Assembly: GCA_964579765.1 (NCBI GenBank)
Contig: CAZOIK010000402.1
Span: forward strand, 1 to 5,615
Source: DATNBT01 sp964579765
Lineage (GTDB): Bacteria > Acidobacteriota > Vicinamibacteria > Vicinamibacterales > CAVVIG01
Reading direction: 5' to 3'
DNA length: 5,615 nt
The translations under genes and the position numbers were made by a program. The first letter of the stretch is position 1. Each line of letters opens with the position of its first letter. The notes beneath the pieces were generated by a model that was given only the letters and a program-made list of their open reading frames with translations, was not told the DNA's origin and made no database searches. Below, piece after piece: positions 1 to 5,615 of the stretch.

Positions 1-3000
1 ACGTCGGCGTGCGCCTTGGCCACACCGGCCGCGACCGTGCCGACGCCGACCTCGGCCACGAGCTTGACGTGGATCCGCGCGCGGTCGTTGGCGTTCTTCA
101 GGTCGTAGATGAGCTGCGCGAGGTCCTCGATCGAGTAGATGTCGTGGTGCGGCGGCGGCGAGATCAGCCCGACGCCGGGCGTCGAATAGCGGACCTTGGC
201 GATCCACGGATAGACCTTGTGTCCCGGCAGCTGTCCGCCCTCGCCGGGCTTCGCGCCCTGCGCCATCTTGATCTGCAGGTCGTCGGCGTTGACGAGGTAC
301 TCGCTCGTGACGCCGAACCGCGCGGACGCGACCTGTTTGATCGCGCTGCGCCGCGAGTCGCCGTTCGCGTCGGGCACGTAGCGCGCCGGATCCTCGCCGC
401 CCTCGCCGGTGTTCGATTTCCCACCGAGGCGGTTCATCGCGATCGCGAGCGTCTCGTGCGCCTCGCTGCTGATCGACCCGTACGACATCGCGCCGGTCGC
501 GAACCGCCGGACGATGCGCTCGACTGGCTCCACCTCGTCGATCGGCACCGGCGGCAGGTCGGATTTGAAGTCCAGCAGTCCGCGCAGCGTCGCCAGCCGC
601 CGGCTCTGGTCGTCAACGAGCTTCGTGTACTCCTTGAAGATCTGGTACTGCCCGCTCCGCGTCGAGTGCTGCAGCTTGAACACCGTGTCCGGATTGAACA
701 GGTGGTACTCACCGTCGCGCCGCCACTGGTACTCGCCGCCCTCCACCAGCTCGAGAGGAATCGGACGAGCCGGATAGGCCTGACGATGACGGTGGACGAC
801 CTCTTTCGCGATCACGTCGATGCCGACGCCGCCGATGCGCGACGCGGTCCACGTGAAGTACTTGTCCACGAACGCCGACTCGAGCCCGACCGCCTCGTAG
901 ATCTGCGCGCCGCAGTAGCTCTGCAGCGTCGAGATGCCCATCTTGGACATCACCTTCAGGATGCCCTTGTTCAGCGCGTGGATGTAGTGCTCGACGGCTT
1001 CCTTGTGCGTGACGCCGGTGATGAGACCGCCGCGGATCATGTCGTCGAGCGTCTCGAAGGCCAGATAGGGGTTGACGACCCCCGCGCCGTACCCGAGAAG
1101 CAGGGCGCAGTGATGCACCTCGCGCGCGTCGCCCGTTTCGATGACGAGGCCGCAGCGCGTCCGCGAGCCGAGGCGGACGAGATGATGATGGACGCCGGCC
1201 GTCGCGAGCAGGCTCGGAATCGGCGCGCGTTCGCGGTCGGCGCCGCGGTCGGAGAGGATCAGGATCGTGTAGCCGGCTTCGACCGCCGCGCTGGCCTGCC
1301 GCTTCAGCTGCTCCATCGCCTGCTCGAGGCCTTGGCCGTCCTTGCGGGGGTCGAACAGCATCGGCAGCGTGATCGCCTTGAAGCCCGGCTCGTACACGTG
1401 GCGCAGCTTCGCCGTCTGGTCGTTGTCGATCACCGGATACGCGATCTTGATCTGCCGGCACGACTCGGGCCGCGGATCGAGCAGATTGCCCTCCGGCCCG
1501 ATCGTCGATCCCATCGTCGTCACCAGTTCCTCGCGGATGGCGTCGAGCGGCGGGTTCGTGACCTGCGCGAAGACCTGCGCGAAGTAGTCGTAGAGCAGGC
1601 GCGGCTTGTCCGAGAGGACGGCAAGCGCCGTGTCCGTGCCCATCGAGCCGATCGCCTCTTCGCCGGCCGTCGCCATCGGCGCGAGCAGCAGCCGCAAATC
1701 CTCCTGCGTGTAGCCGAACATCTGCTGGCGGCGCGTGACGTGCTCGTGGCTCGGCGCCGGCAGATACGGCGCTGCAGGCAGATCCTCGATGTCGATGAGG
1801 TACTCGCCCAGCCACTTGCCGTACGGCTGCGCTGATGCGAGCTCGCGCTTGATCTCCTCGTCGGAGACGATGCGCCCCTTGGCCGTGTCAACGAGGAAGA
1901 TGCGGCCCGGATGCAGCCGCTCCTTCACGACCACGTCCTCGGCCGGGATGTCGAGCACACCGACCTCGGACGCCATCACTACCAGGTCGTCCTTCGTGAC
2001 GTAGTAGCGAGACGGCCGCAAGCCGTTGCGATCGAGGATGGCGCCGATCATCGTGCCGTCGGTGAACGCGATGGAGGCGGGGCCGTCCCACGGCTCCATG
2101 AGCGACGAGTGGTACTCGTAGAACGCCCTGAGCTCCGGGCTCATGCTTTCGTGCGCCGACCAGGGCTCTGGAATCATCATCAGGATGGCGTGCGGCAGCG
2201 ACCGCCCGGTCATGTAGAGGAATTCCAGGACGTTGTCGAACGTCGCCGTGTCGCTACCGCCTTCGCGGATGATCGGCAGGACCTTCTGCAGGTCGTCCCC
2301 GAACAGATCCGACTGGAGCAGACCTTCGCGCGCGCGCATCCAGTTGATGTTGCCGCGAAGCGTGTTGATCTCGCCGTTGTGCGCGATGTAGCGGTACGGA
2401 TGCGCGAGCGGCCACGAGGGAAACGTGTTCGTGCTGAACCGCTGGTGCACCAGGGCGAGCGCCGACTCGATGTCGGGATCGGTCAGATCGGGAAACGTGG
2501 GCGTGATCTGATCGGCCGTGAGCATGCCTTTGTAGATCAGCGTCCGCGACGACAGGCTCGGAATGTAGAACATCCGTGCCTCGGGCAGATCGAGCGCGTC
2601 CACCGCGTGCTCGATGCGCTTGCGGATGACGTACAGCGTGCGCTCGAACCGCATCGGATCTGAGGCGAGCGAGGCCGCGTCGCCGGTGTAGGCGATGAAA
2701 ACCTGCTCGATCGCGGGCATGACGGCGGCCGCCGATTCCCCGAGCGTGCGATCGGAGGTCGGGACAGGACGCCAGCCGAGCATGCGCTGGCCTTCCTCCG
2801 TCACGATCCGTTCGACCACCGCCTGCAGCTGCCGGCGCTGCGCCGCGTCGCGCGGGAGAAACACGTTGCCGACGCCGTACTGGCCGGGCGGTGGCAGCGT
2901 GACGCCGAGCGCCCCCGTCACCTTGCGCAGGAACTTGTCAGGCGGCTGAATCAGGATGCCGGCGCCGTCGCCCGTGTTCGCCTCGCGTCCGCACGCGCCG

Positions 3001-3170
3001 CGATGCTGAAGGTTGATGAGCACCTGCAGACCGCGCTCCACGACCGTGTGCGACTTGCGGCCCTTGATGTTCACCACAAAGCCGACGCCGCAGGCGTCGT
3101 GCTCGAAACGGGGATCGTACAGGCCCTGGGCCTGCGGCGGCGACATCAGAAACGGTGTTCGATCAGGCAT
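1..3170 (-). CDS. gltB: Glutamate synthase large (alpha) subunit, C-terminus cut by window edge
   Basis: GltB hydrolyses glutamine to ammonia in an N-terminal type-2 amidotransferase domain and channels it to an FMN site, where 2-oxoglutarate is reductively aminated to glutamate; electrons come from the small subunit GltD or ferredoxin. I translated the minus strand through all 1056 codons and the frame stays open to base 1. Seen: ACGVGFV with the presumed catalytic Cys27 after a short propeptide, LQHRG, HNGEINTLRGN (Asn265 in the oxyanion motif) and LDRNGLRPSRY (379-389) in the amidotransferase domain; a central domain at about 460-770 with FAQVTNPP (534-541); and the first part of the FMN synthase domain with MSYGSISSEAH (895-905), GGKSNTGEGGE (916-926), GQLPGHK (979-985) and LISPPPHHDIYSIEDL (1002-1017). 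The usual length is near 1500 residues, so the rest of the FMN domain, the 3Fe-4S cysteines and the C-terminal beta-helix lie outside. The start at 3170 is preferred for its ribosome binding site; Met9 (3146) is an alternative. No damage is visible. Confidence 0.97.
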   Translation of the reverse strand, partial: MPDRTPFLMSPPQAQGLYDPRFEHDACGVGFVVNIKGRKSHTVVERGLQVLINLQHRGACGREANTGDGAGILIQPPDKFLRKVTGALGVTLPPPGQYGVGNVFLPRDAAQRRQLQAVVERIVTEEGQRMLGWRPVPTSDRTLGESAAAVMPAIEQVFIAYTGDAASLASDPMRFERTLYVIRKRIEHAVDALDLPEARMFYIPSLSSRTLIYKGMLTADQITPTFPDLTDPDIESALALVHQRFSTNTFPSWPLAHPYRYIAHNGEINTLRGNINWMRAREGLLQSDLFGDDLQKVLPIIREGGSDTATFDNVLEFLYMTGRSLPHAILMMIPEPWSAHESMSPELRAFYEYHSSLMEPWDGPASIAFTDGTMIGAILDRNGLRPSRYYVTKDDLVVMASEVGVLDIPAEDVVVKERLHPGRIFLVDTAKGRIVSDEEIKRELASAQPYGKWLGEYLIDIEDLPAAPYLPAPSHEHVTRRQQMFGYTQEDLRLLLAPMATAGEEAIGSMGTDTALAVLSDKPRLLYDYFAQVFAQVTNPPLDAIREELVTTMGSTIGPEGNLLDPRPESCRQIKIAYPVIDNDQTAKLRHVYEPGFKAITLPMLFDPRKDGQGLEQAMEQLKRQASAAVEAGYTILILSDRGADRERAPIPSLLATAGVHHHLVRLGSRTRCGLVIETGDAREVHHCALLLGYGAGVVNPYLAFETLDDMIRGGLITGVTHKEAVEHYIHALNKGILKVMSKMGISTLQSYCGAQIYEAVGLESAFVDKYFTWTASRIGGVGIDVIAKEVVHRHRQAYPARPIPLELVEGGEYQWRRDGEYHLFNPDTVFKLQHSTRSGQYQIFKEYTKLVDDQSRRLATLRGLLDFKSDLPPVPIDEVEPVERIVRRFATGAMSYGSISSEAHETLAIAMNRLGGKSNTGEGGEDPARYVPDANGDSRRSAIKQVASARFGVTSEYLVNADDLQIKMAQGAKPGEGGQLPGHKVYPWIAKVRYSTPGVGLISPPPHHDIYSIEDLAQLIYDLKNANDRARIHVKLVAEVGVGTVAAGVAKAHAD
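1560..1583 (-). repeat. Perfect 12-base tandem duplication inside gltB
   Basis: The plus-strand unit GACCTGCGCGAA occurs twice head to tail. On the coding strand it specifies Phe-Ala-Gln-Val twice (residues 530-537), with identical codons. The second copy belongs to the conserved FAQVTNPP motif, and family members usually also have a Phe/Gln-containing stretch just before it. This is therefore probably convergent coding sequence or a small in-frame duplication without effect on the protein. Confidence 0.6.
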
Positions 3171-3179
3171 GGCACAACA

Positions 3180-3184
3180 TCCTT
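3180..3184 (-). promoter_or_regulatory. Ribosome binding site of gltB
   Basis: On the minus strand AAGGA precedes the ATG at 3170 with 9 bases between. No comparably placed purine-rich motif decides for the internal Met9, so this site supports 3170 as the gltB start. Confidence 0.6.
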
Positions 3185-3225
3185 GGCGCACAAGCTTTAT
3201 CTCCCAATCGCATATAGAAGGGAAA

Positions 3226-3231
3226 TACAAT
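3226..3231 (+). promoter_or_regulatory. Possible -10 element for the hemD-like gene
   Basis: TACAAT matches the sigma-70 -10 consensus at five of six positions and lies 36 bases before the ATG at 3268, giving room for a leader of roughly 30 bases. There is no good -35 hexamer 16-18 bases upstream (the sequence there is close to CTCCCAA). The call therefore rests on the -10 alone. Confidence 0.25.
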
Positions 3232-3267
3232 GATCACATCGCATCCATGATCTAAACGGATGGATCA

Positions 3268-4107
3268 ATGGATTATAAGATGGCGAGGATGCCCGGGCTT
3301 GCCGGTCGCCGTGTCGCGCTGCTCGAAGCCCGGATGAGTGGCGAGCTGTCCGCCCTCGTCGAGCGCCTCGGGGGTGTCCCGTACTCGGTGCCCGCCGTCC
3401 GGGAAACCCGCCTCGAGCGGCCCGACGAGACGACGGCGTTCCTGCAAGCGCTGACGGACGGCCGGTTTGCGGTCGTCGTGTTCATGACGGGCGTCGGCGC
3501 GACCGCGCTACTCGCCGAGGCCGAGAAACGCGGCTCGCTCGACGCGGCGCTCGCCGCGCTTCGCGGGGCCACGACCGTCTGCCGCGGGCCGAAGCCCGTC
3601 GCAGTGCTCCGCAAGCACGGCGTGCCGGTTCAAATCACAGCGCCCGAGCCGCATACGACGCGCGAGCTGCTGCGGGCCCTCGACGGCGTCACCCTGCGCG
3701 ATACGGCCGTCGCCCTCGTGCACTACGGCGAGCGAAGCGCTGAGACGGCGGCAGGACTCGCCGCGCGTGGCGCGGCGCTGACGGAGCTCTGTCTGTACGA
3801 ATGGCGACTGCCGGACGATCGTGGGCCGCTGCGGCGTCTGGTTGGCGAGATCATCGAGGGTGCGGTCGATGCGCTCGCCGTCACGAGTCAGATTCAGGTC
3901 CGGCACCTCTTCGAGGTGGCGGACGAGACCGGCCGGAGCGGCGCGCTTGCGGACGCGCTGAATACGAAGGTCATCGTCGCCGCTGTCGGCCCCGTGTGCG
4001 CGGCGGCGCTGCGCGCGTACGGCGTCGTGCCGCGCGTCCAGCCTTCGCACCCGAAGATGGGCCCGATGCTGCTCGCCCTGGCCGACTACGTGGACCTGAC
4101 GCGCTAG
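3268..4107 (+). CDS. Uroporphyrinogen-III synthase family protein (HemD fold, NnaR-like type without DNA-binding domain)
   Basis: The 279-residue product has the two-lobed HemD architecture. Uroporphyrinogen-III synthase cyclises hydroxymethylbilane to uroporphyrinogen III, the precursor of heme, siroheme and cobalamin, in the cytoplasm. Seen: LAGRRVALLEAR (11-22) opening the first lobe, VVFMTGVGATALL (70-82), CRGPKP (105-110), LVHYGER (150-156), YEWRLPDD (177-184), a second-lobe TSQIQVRHLF (206-215), and VAAVGPVCAAALRAYGVVP with SHPKMGPML near the end (237-268). The RGPKP and HPKMG signatures recall the HemD half of actinobacterial NnaR-type nitrate regulators, but the chain stops where their DNA-binding domain would begin. 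No signal peptide or membrane segment is visible. It diverges from gltB and converges on glnB with a 4-base overlap. Weak ribosome-binding sequences (GGA seven bases before Met1 and likewise before Met5) leave Met1 and Met5 (3280) both possible; Met8 has no spaced site. It may be a true synthase or a regulatory or siroheme-linked paralogue; the family call is firm and the exact role is not. Confidence 0.88.
   Translation: MDYKMARMPGLAGRRVALLEARMSGELSALVERLGGVPYSVPAVRETRLERPDETTAFLQALTDGRFAVVVFMTGVGATALLAEAEKRGSLDAALAALRGATTVCRGPKPVAVLRKHGVPVQITAPEPHTTRELLRALDGVTLRDTAVALVHYGERSAETAAGLAARGAALTELCLYEWRLPDDRGPLRRLVGEIIEGAVDALAVTSQIQVRHLFEVADETGRSGALADALNTKVIVAAVGPVCAAALRAYGVVPRVQPSHPKMGPMLLALADYVDLTR
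4104..4107. other. Shared CTAG: overlapping stop codons of two convergent genes
   Basis: The plus-strand hemD-like gene ends with TAG at 4105-4107, and the minus-strand glnB ends with TAG read from 4106 to 4104. The palindrome CTAG supplies both stops, so the genes overlap tail to tail by four bases and no intergenic terminator can exist between them. Confidence 0.95.
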
Positions 4108-4436
4108 ACGGAGTCGCGCTCGCCGGTGCGGATCTTGTAGCTCTGTTCGACCGGCAGCACGAACACGCGCCCGTCGCCGATCTCGCCGGTTCGCGCCGAC
4201 GAGACGATCGCCTTGATCGCGTCCTCGACGATCGCGTCCTCGACCACGACTTCGATCTGCATCTTGGGCAGGAGGCTGACGTTGTACTCCTTGCCGCGGT
4301 AGATCGCCGTGTGCCCCTTCTGCTTGCCGTGGCCACGCACTTCGGTGACCGTCATGCCGGCGATGCCGATCTTGGTCAAGGCGTCCTTGACCTCGTCCAC
4401 CTTGTTCGGGCGCACGATGCTTTTAATGAGCTTCAT
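4104..4436 (-). CDS. glnB: Nitrogen regulatory protein PII
   Basis: PII is a small cytoplasmic trimer that binds ATP/ADP and 2-oxoglutarate and relays carbon/nitrogen status to targets such as NtrB, the GlnE adenylyltransferase and AmtB. The product has 110 residues against about 112 for the family, full-length and collinear with E. coli GlnB. Seen: GMTVTEVRGHGKQKGH (27-42); the T-loop with YRGKEY (46-51), whose Tyr51 is the uridylylation site and whose Arg47 is conserved; Gln39 and Lys58, positions used for 2-oxoglutarate binding in PII proteins; the B-loop TGEIGDGRVFV (83-93); and Lys101/Arg103 in the C-terminal nucleotide-binding segment (KIRTGE). Lys49 replaces the usual Ala/Ser of the tyrosine signature; Ser54 and His36 replace E. 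coli Asp54 and Phe36. It overlaps the upstream glnD by 14 bases and so is probably co-transcribed with its own modifying enzyme. glnK is possible, but linkage to glnD rather than amtB favours glnB. Confidence 0.95.
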   Translation of the reverse strand: MKLIKSIVRPNKVDEVKDALTKIGIAGMTVTEVRGHGKQKGHTAIYRGKEYNVSLLPKMQIEVVVEDAIVEDAIKAIVSSARTGEIGDGRVFVLPVEQSYKIRTGERDSV

Positions 4437-5615
4437 TCCCGTCCTCCAACACGCGCTGTAAGTGAGCCGACAGCTCGGCCTGCTCCGCGCCCGAGAGCTT
4501 CCGCCCGGTTTTGGTGATGTGAAACACGTCGATCGCGCGATGGCCTTCGGTGGCGATCAGCACGAGATCGACGTCGCAGCCATTCTGCGACATCACGCGG
4601 CTGATGCGATAAAGCAGGCCCAGCTCGTCGTCCGCAATGATATCGATGATCGTGTAGCGCTTGGAAGACGTATTGTCCACGTGCACGACGGGCGTCACGC
4701 GGCGCGGCCGCCGGTTGAACAGGCCGTGCTGCCGGCCCCGGAGCCGGTCGGTCACGCTCGCGCGCCCCGAGACGACGTCGTCCAGCACGTGAAACATCTG
4801 TTCCCGGGCGCCGGCGTTCAGCTCCAGGAAGCGCTCCGAATCGGTGAACTCGAACACGTCGAGCACGAGGCCGTTCGGGCTGGTCATCGCGTGCCCCCGC
4901 AGGATGTCCATGCCGAAAGAGGAGAGCACGCCGGAGATGTTCGAGAACAGGAACGGTTTGTCGAGCGTGACGACCGTGAGCTCCCAGGCCGCGCCTTTCT
5001 GTTCCATCCAGAGGTGCACTTCGTCGGGGCCGATGTCGCGGGCGAGCCGGACGTGCCGGTAGATCGCTTCGCTGTCGAACAGGCGGAGATAGCGCCGCGG
5101 CAGGCCGTCGAGGAAGCGGGCGATGTCCGCCTCGCTCAGATCCGCGGGCCGGTTCGCTATGAGCTCCGCGTTCCCGGGCTGATTGGCGTCGATCAACTCG
5201 TCGCCGTACCCCATCGTCAGGTGGTTGTAGGTGTCCACGAACAGCCGCCAGAGGAGCTCGGCGCGCCATGGCGTCAGCGTCTCGAGGCTGACCGCTTCGA
5301 CATCCGCGATGGTCATGAGGCAGAGCATCCGCAGGCGCTCTTCGATGCCGACGAGCTCGGCGAACTTCCTCACGATTTCGGGATCCTCGGTGTCGCGCCT
5401 GAAGGCCACCTGCGACATCGCGAGGTGATTCGCGATGAGGAACTCGACGGTGTCGCGCGCCTCCTGCGGCAGCGCAATGCGGCCGAACATCTCGCGCGCC
5501 ATGCGGACGCTCTCGACGTGGTGGTCGTCGTCGCGCCACTTGCCGACGTCGTGCAGCAGCAGCGAGAGCACGAGCAGCTCGGGCTCGTGCAGGTCGCGCA
5601 GCAGCGACGCAAAAC
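4423..5615 (-). CDS. glnD: PII uridylyltransferase / uridylyl-removing enzyme, C-terminal part
   Basis: GlnD uridylylates PII when glutamine is low and removes UMP when glutamine is high. The N-terminal nucleotidyltransferase domain lies beyond the window; the frame is open to base 5615 and 396 codons plus TAA are present. In fragment numbering (first complete codon at 5613), the HD hydrolase domain starts with LLLHDVGK (18-25, His21-Asp22) followed by DDDHH (28-32) and continues through IANHLAMSQVAFRRDTEDPE (60-79) and LMTIADVEAV (99-108), closely matching the E. coli NHLLMS...RRD..DPE and LTVADI segments. Two ACT domains follow: the first from about 210 (WELTVVTLDKPFLFSNISGV), the second from about 320 (YTIIDIIADDELGLLYRISRV); these bind glutamine in the family. 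An Arg-rich linker lies between them. The first ACT domain has Phe where many have Gly in the D-[RK]-P-G-L-F motif. The apparent start at 5571 is only a GTG inside the domain and is not the real start. It overlaps glnB by 14 bases. Confidence 0.96.
   Translation of the reverse strand, partial: FASLLRDLHEPELLVLSLLLHDVGKWRDDDHHVESVRMAREMFGRIALPQEARDTVEFLIANHLAMSQVAFRRDTEDPEIVRKFAELVGIEERLRMLCLMTIADVEAVSLETLTPWRAELLWRLFVDTYNHLTMGYGDELIDANQPGNAELIANRPADLSEADIARFLDGLPRRYLRLFDSEAIYRHVRLARDIGPDEVHLWMEQKGAAWELTVVTLDKPFLFSNISGVLSSFGMDILRGHAMTSPNGLVLDVFEFTDSERFLELNAGAREQMFHVLDDVVSGRASVTDRLRGRQHGLFNRRPRRVTPVVHVDNTSSKRYTIIDIIADDELGLLYRISRVMSQNGCDVDLVLIATEGHRAIDVFHITKTGRKLSGAEQAELSAHLQRVLEDGNEAH
4442..4447 (-). 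promoter_or_regulatory. Strong Shine-Dalgarno sequence of glnB inside the end of glnD
   Basis: GGAGGA on the minus strand sits five bases before the glnB ATG at 4436 and forms part of the last glnD codons (Leu-Glu-Asp-Gly). It fixes the glnB start and suggests independent ribosome entry or coupling with terminating glnD ribosomes. Confidence 0.85.

Larger units (their letters stand above)
3171..3267. promoter_or_regulatory. Divergent intergenic region between gltB and the hemD-like gene
   Basis: This 97-base gap separates the start codons of two divergent genes and is about 44 percent GC by hand count, clearly lower than the coding sequence around it. It should contain the gltB promoter and probably that of the hemD-like gene. 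It contains AT-rich hexamers on both strands (TATAGA at 3213-3218, TACAAT at 3226-3231), a TGATCA palindrome at 3231-3236, and an inverted pair TGATC (3248-3252) / GATCA (3263-3267) just before the plus-strand start. I find no convincing sigma-54 -24/-12 element and no recognised operator, so the regulator is unknown. Confidence 0.55.

Noticed and set aside
709..1815. Minus-strand open frame of 368 codons
   Set aside because: It is a different frame of the same strand as gltB. The gltB frame shows continuous conserved motifs across the whole stretch, and this one is Arg/Ala-rich with none.
9..1835. Long plus-strand open frame of 608 codons
   Set aside because: It is exactly antisense to the well-conserved gltB frame. 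Its product is a low-complexity Arg/Val/Asp/Leu-rich chain with no recognisable domain, the usual shadow in GC-rich DNA.
1911..2663. Plus-strand open frame of 250 codons
   Set aside because: It is antisense to the amidotransferase domain of GltB and has the same shadow composition with no motif.
3170..3190. Possible sigma-54 promoter (TGGCACA followed by TTGGC) reading plus
   Set aside because: The GG and GC dinucleotides are 13 bases apart instead of the required 10, and the motif overlaps the gltB start codon. The reverse strand gives no correctly spaced GG/GC pair either.
3003..3255. Two short plus-strand open frames crossing the gltB start into the intergenic region
   Set aside because: Most of each is antisense to the conserved GltB N-terminus including the catalytic cysteine region, and the tails in the intergenic part show no family features.
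3508..4050. Minus-strand open frame of 180 codons opposite the hemD-like gene
   Set aside because: It is antisense to a convincing HemD-fold protein and has no motif of its own or a good ribosome binding site that I can see.
4104..4140. Search for a rho-independent terminator between the hemD-like gene and glnB
   Set aside because: There is no intergenic space, and I see no GC-rich stem followed by a T run on either strand around the junction.
4433..5539. Minus-strand open frame of 368 codons over glnD
   Set aside because: It is an out-of-frame shadow of glnD, Arg/Pro-rich, with no domain, while the glnD frame has clear HD and ACT motifs.
5569..5571. GTG at 5571 as the start of glnD
   Set aside because: The frame is open upstream to the window edge with typical GlnD sequence (FASLLRDLHEPELL), so this GTG is an internal valine and the gene is simply truncated by the window.

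Overview
The window is a GC-rich bacterial chromosome segment devoted to glutamate and nitrogen metabolism. It holds four protein-coding genes, two of them cut by the window edges. From left to right: (1) the first 1056 codons of gltB, the large subunit of glutamate synthase, on the minus strand (3170 down to 1, C-terminus outside); (2) a 97-base, comparatively AT-rich divergent intergenic region (3171-3267); (3) a plus-strand uroporphyrinogen-III synthase-like gene of the HemD fold (3268-4107); (4) a minus-strand glnB encoding a PII signal protein (4436-4104); (5) the last 396 codons of glnD, the PII uridylyltransferase / uridylyl-removing enzyme, on the minus strand (from 5615 to 4423, N-terminus outside). 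Coding density is almost complete. There is no sign of a mobile element, CRISPR array, tRNA or rRNA.

The genes form one functional theme. GltB makes glutamate from glutamine and 2-oxoglutarate. PII proteins sense 2-oxoglutarate and ATP/ADP. GlnD senses glutamine through its C-terminal ACT domains and modifies PII on a T-loop tyrosine, which is present here as Tyr51. The HemD-like protein most resembles, from memory, the HemD half of actinobacterial NnaR-type nitrate-assimilation regulators, although it lacks their DNA-binding domain. A link to siroheme or nitrite assimilation is therefore plausible but is inference.

The layout is tight. glnD and glnB overlap by 14 bases, with a strong Shine-Dalgarno sequence for glnB inside the glnD end. 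The hemD-like gene and glnB converge and overlap by 4 bases, sharing the palindrome CTAG so that each reads its own TAG from it. The hemD-like gene and gltB diverge from the short AT-richer region, which must hold their promoters if both are transcribed locally.

The organism is a high-GC bacterium. The style of the GlnD ACT domains and the stand-alone HemD-like protein make me think of Acidobacteriota or a similar soil lineage, but this is a weak guess. I do not see a convincing undescribed system here. The most unusual points are the HemD-like gene placed inside a PII/GlnD/GltB neighbourhood and the extreme convergent overlap with glnB.
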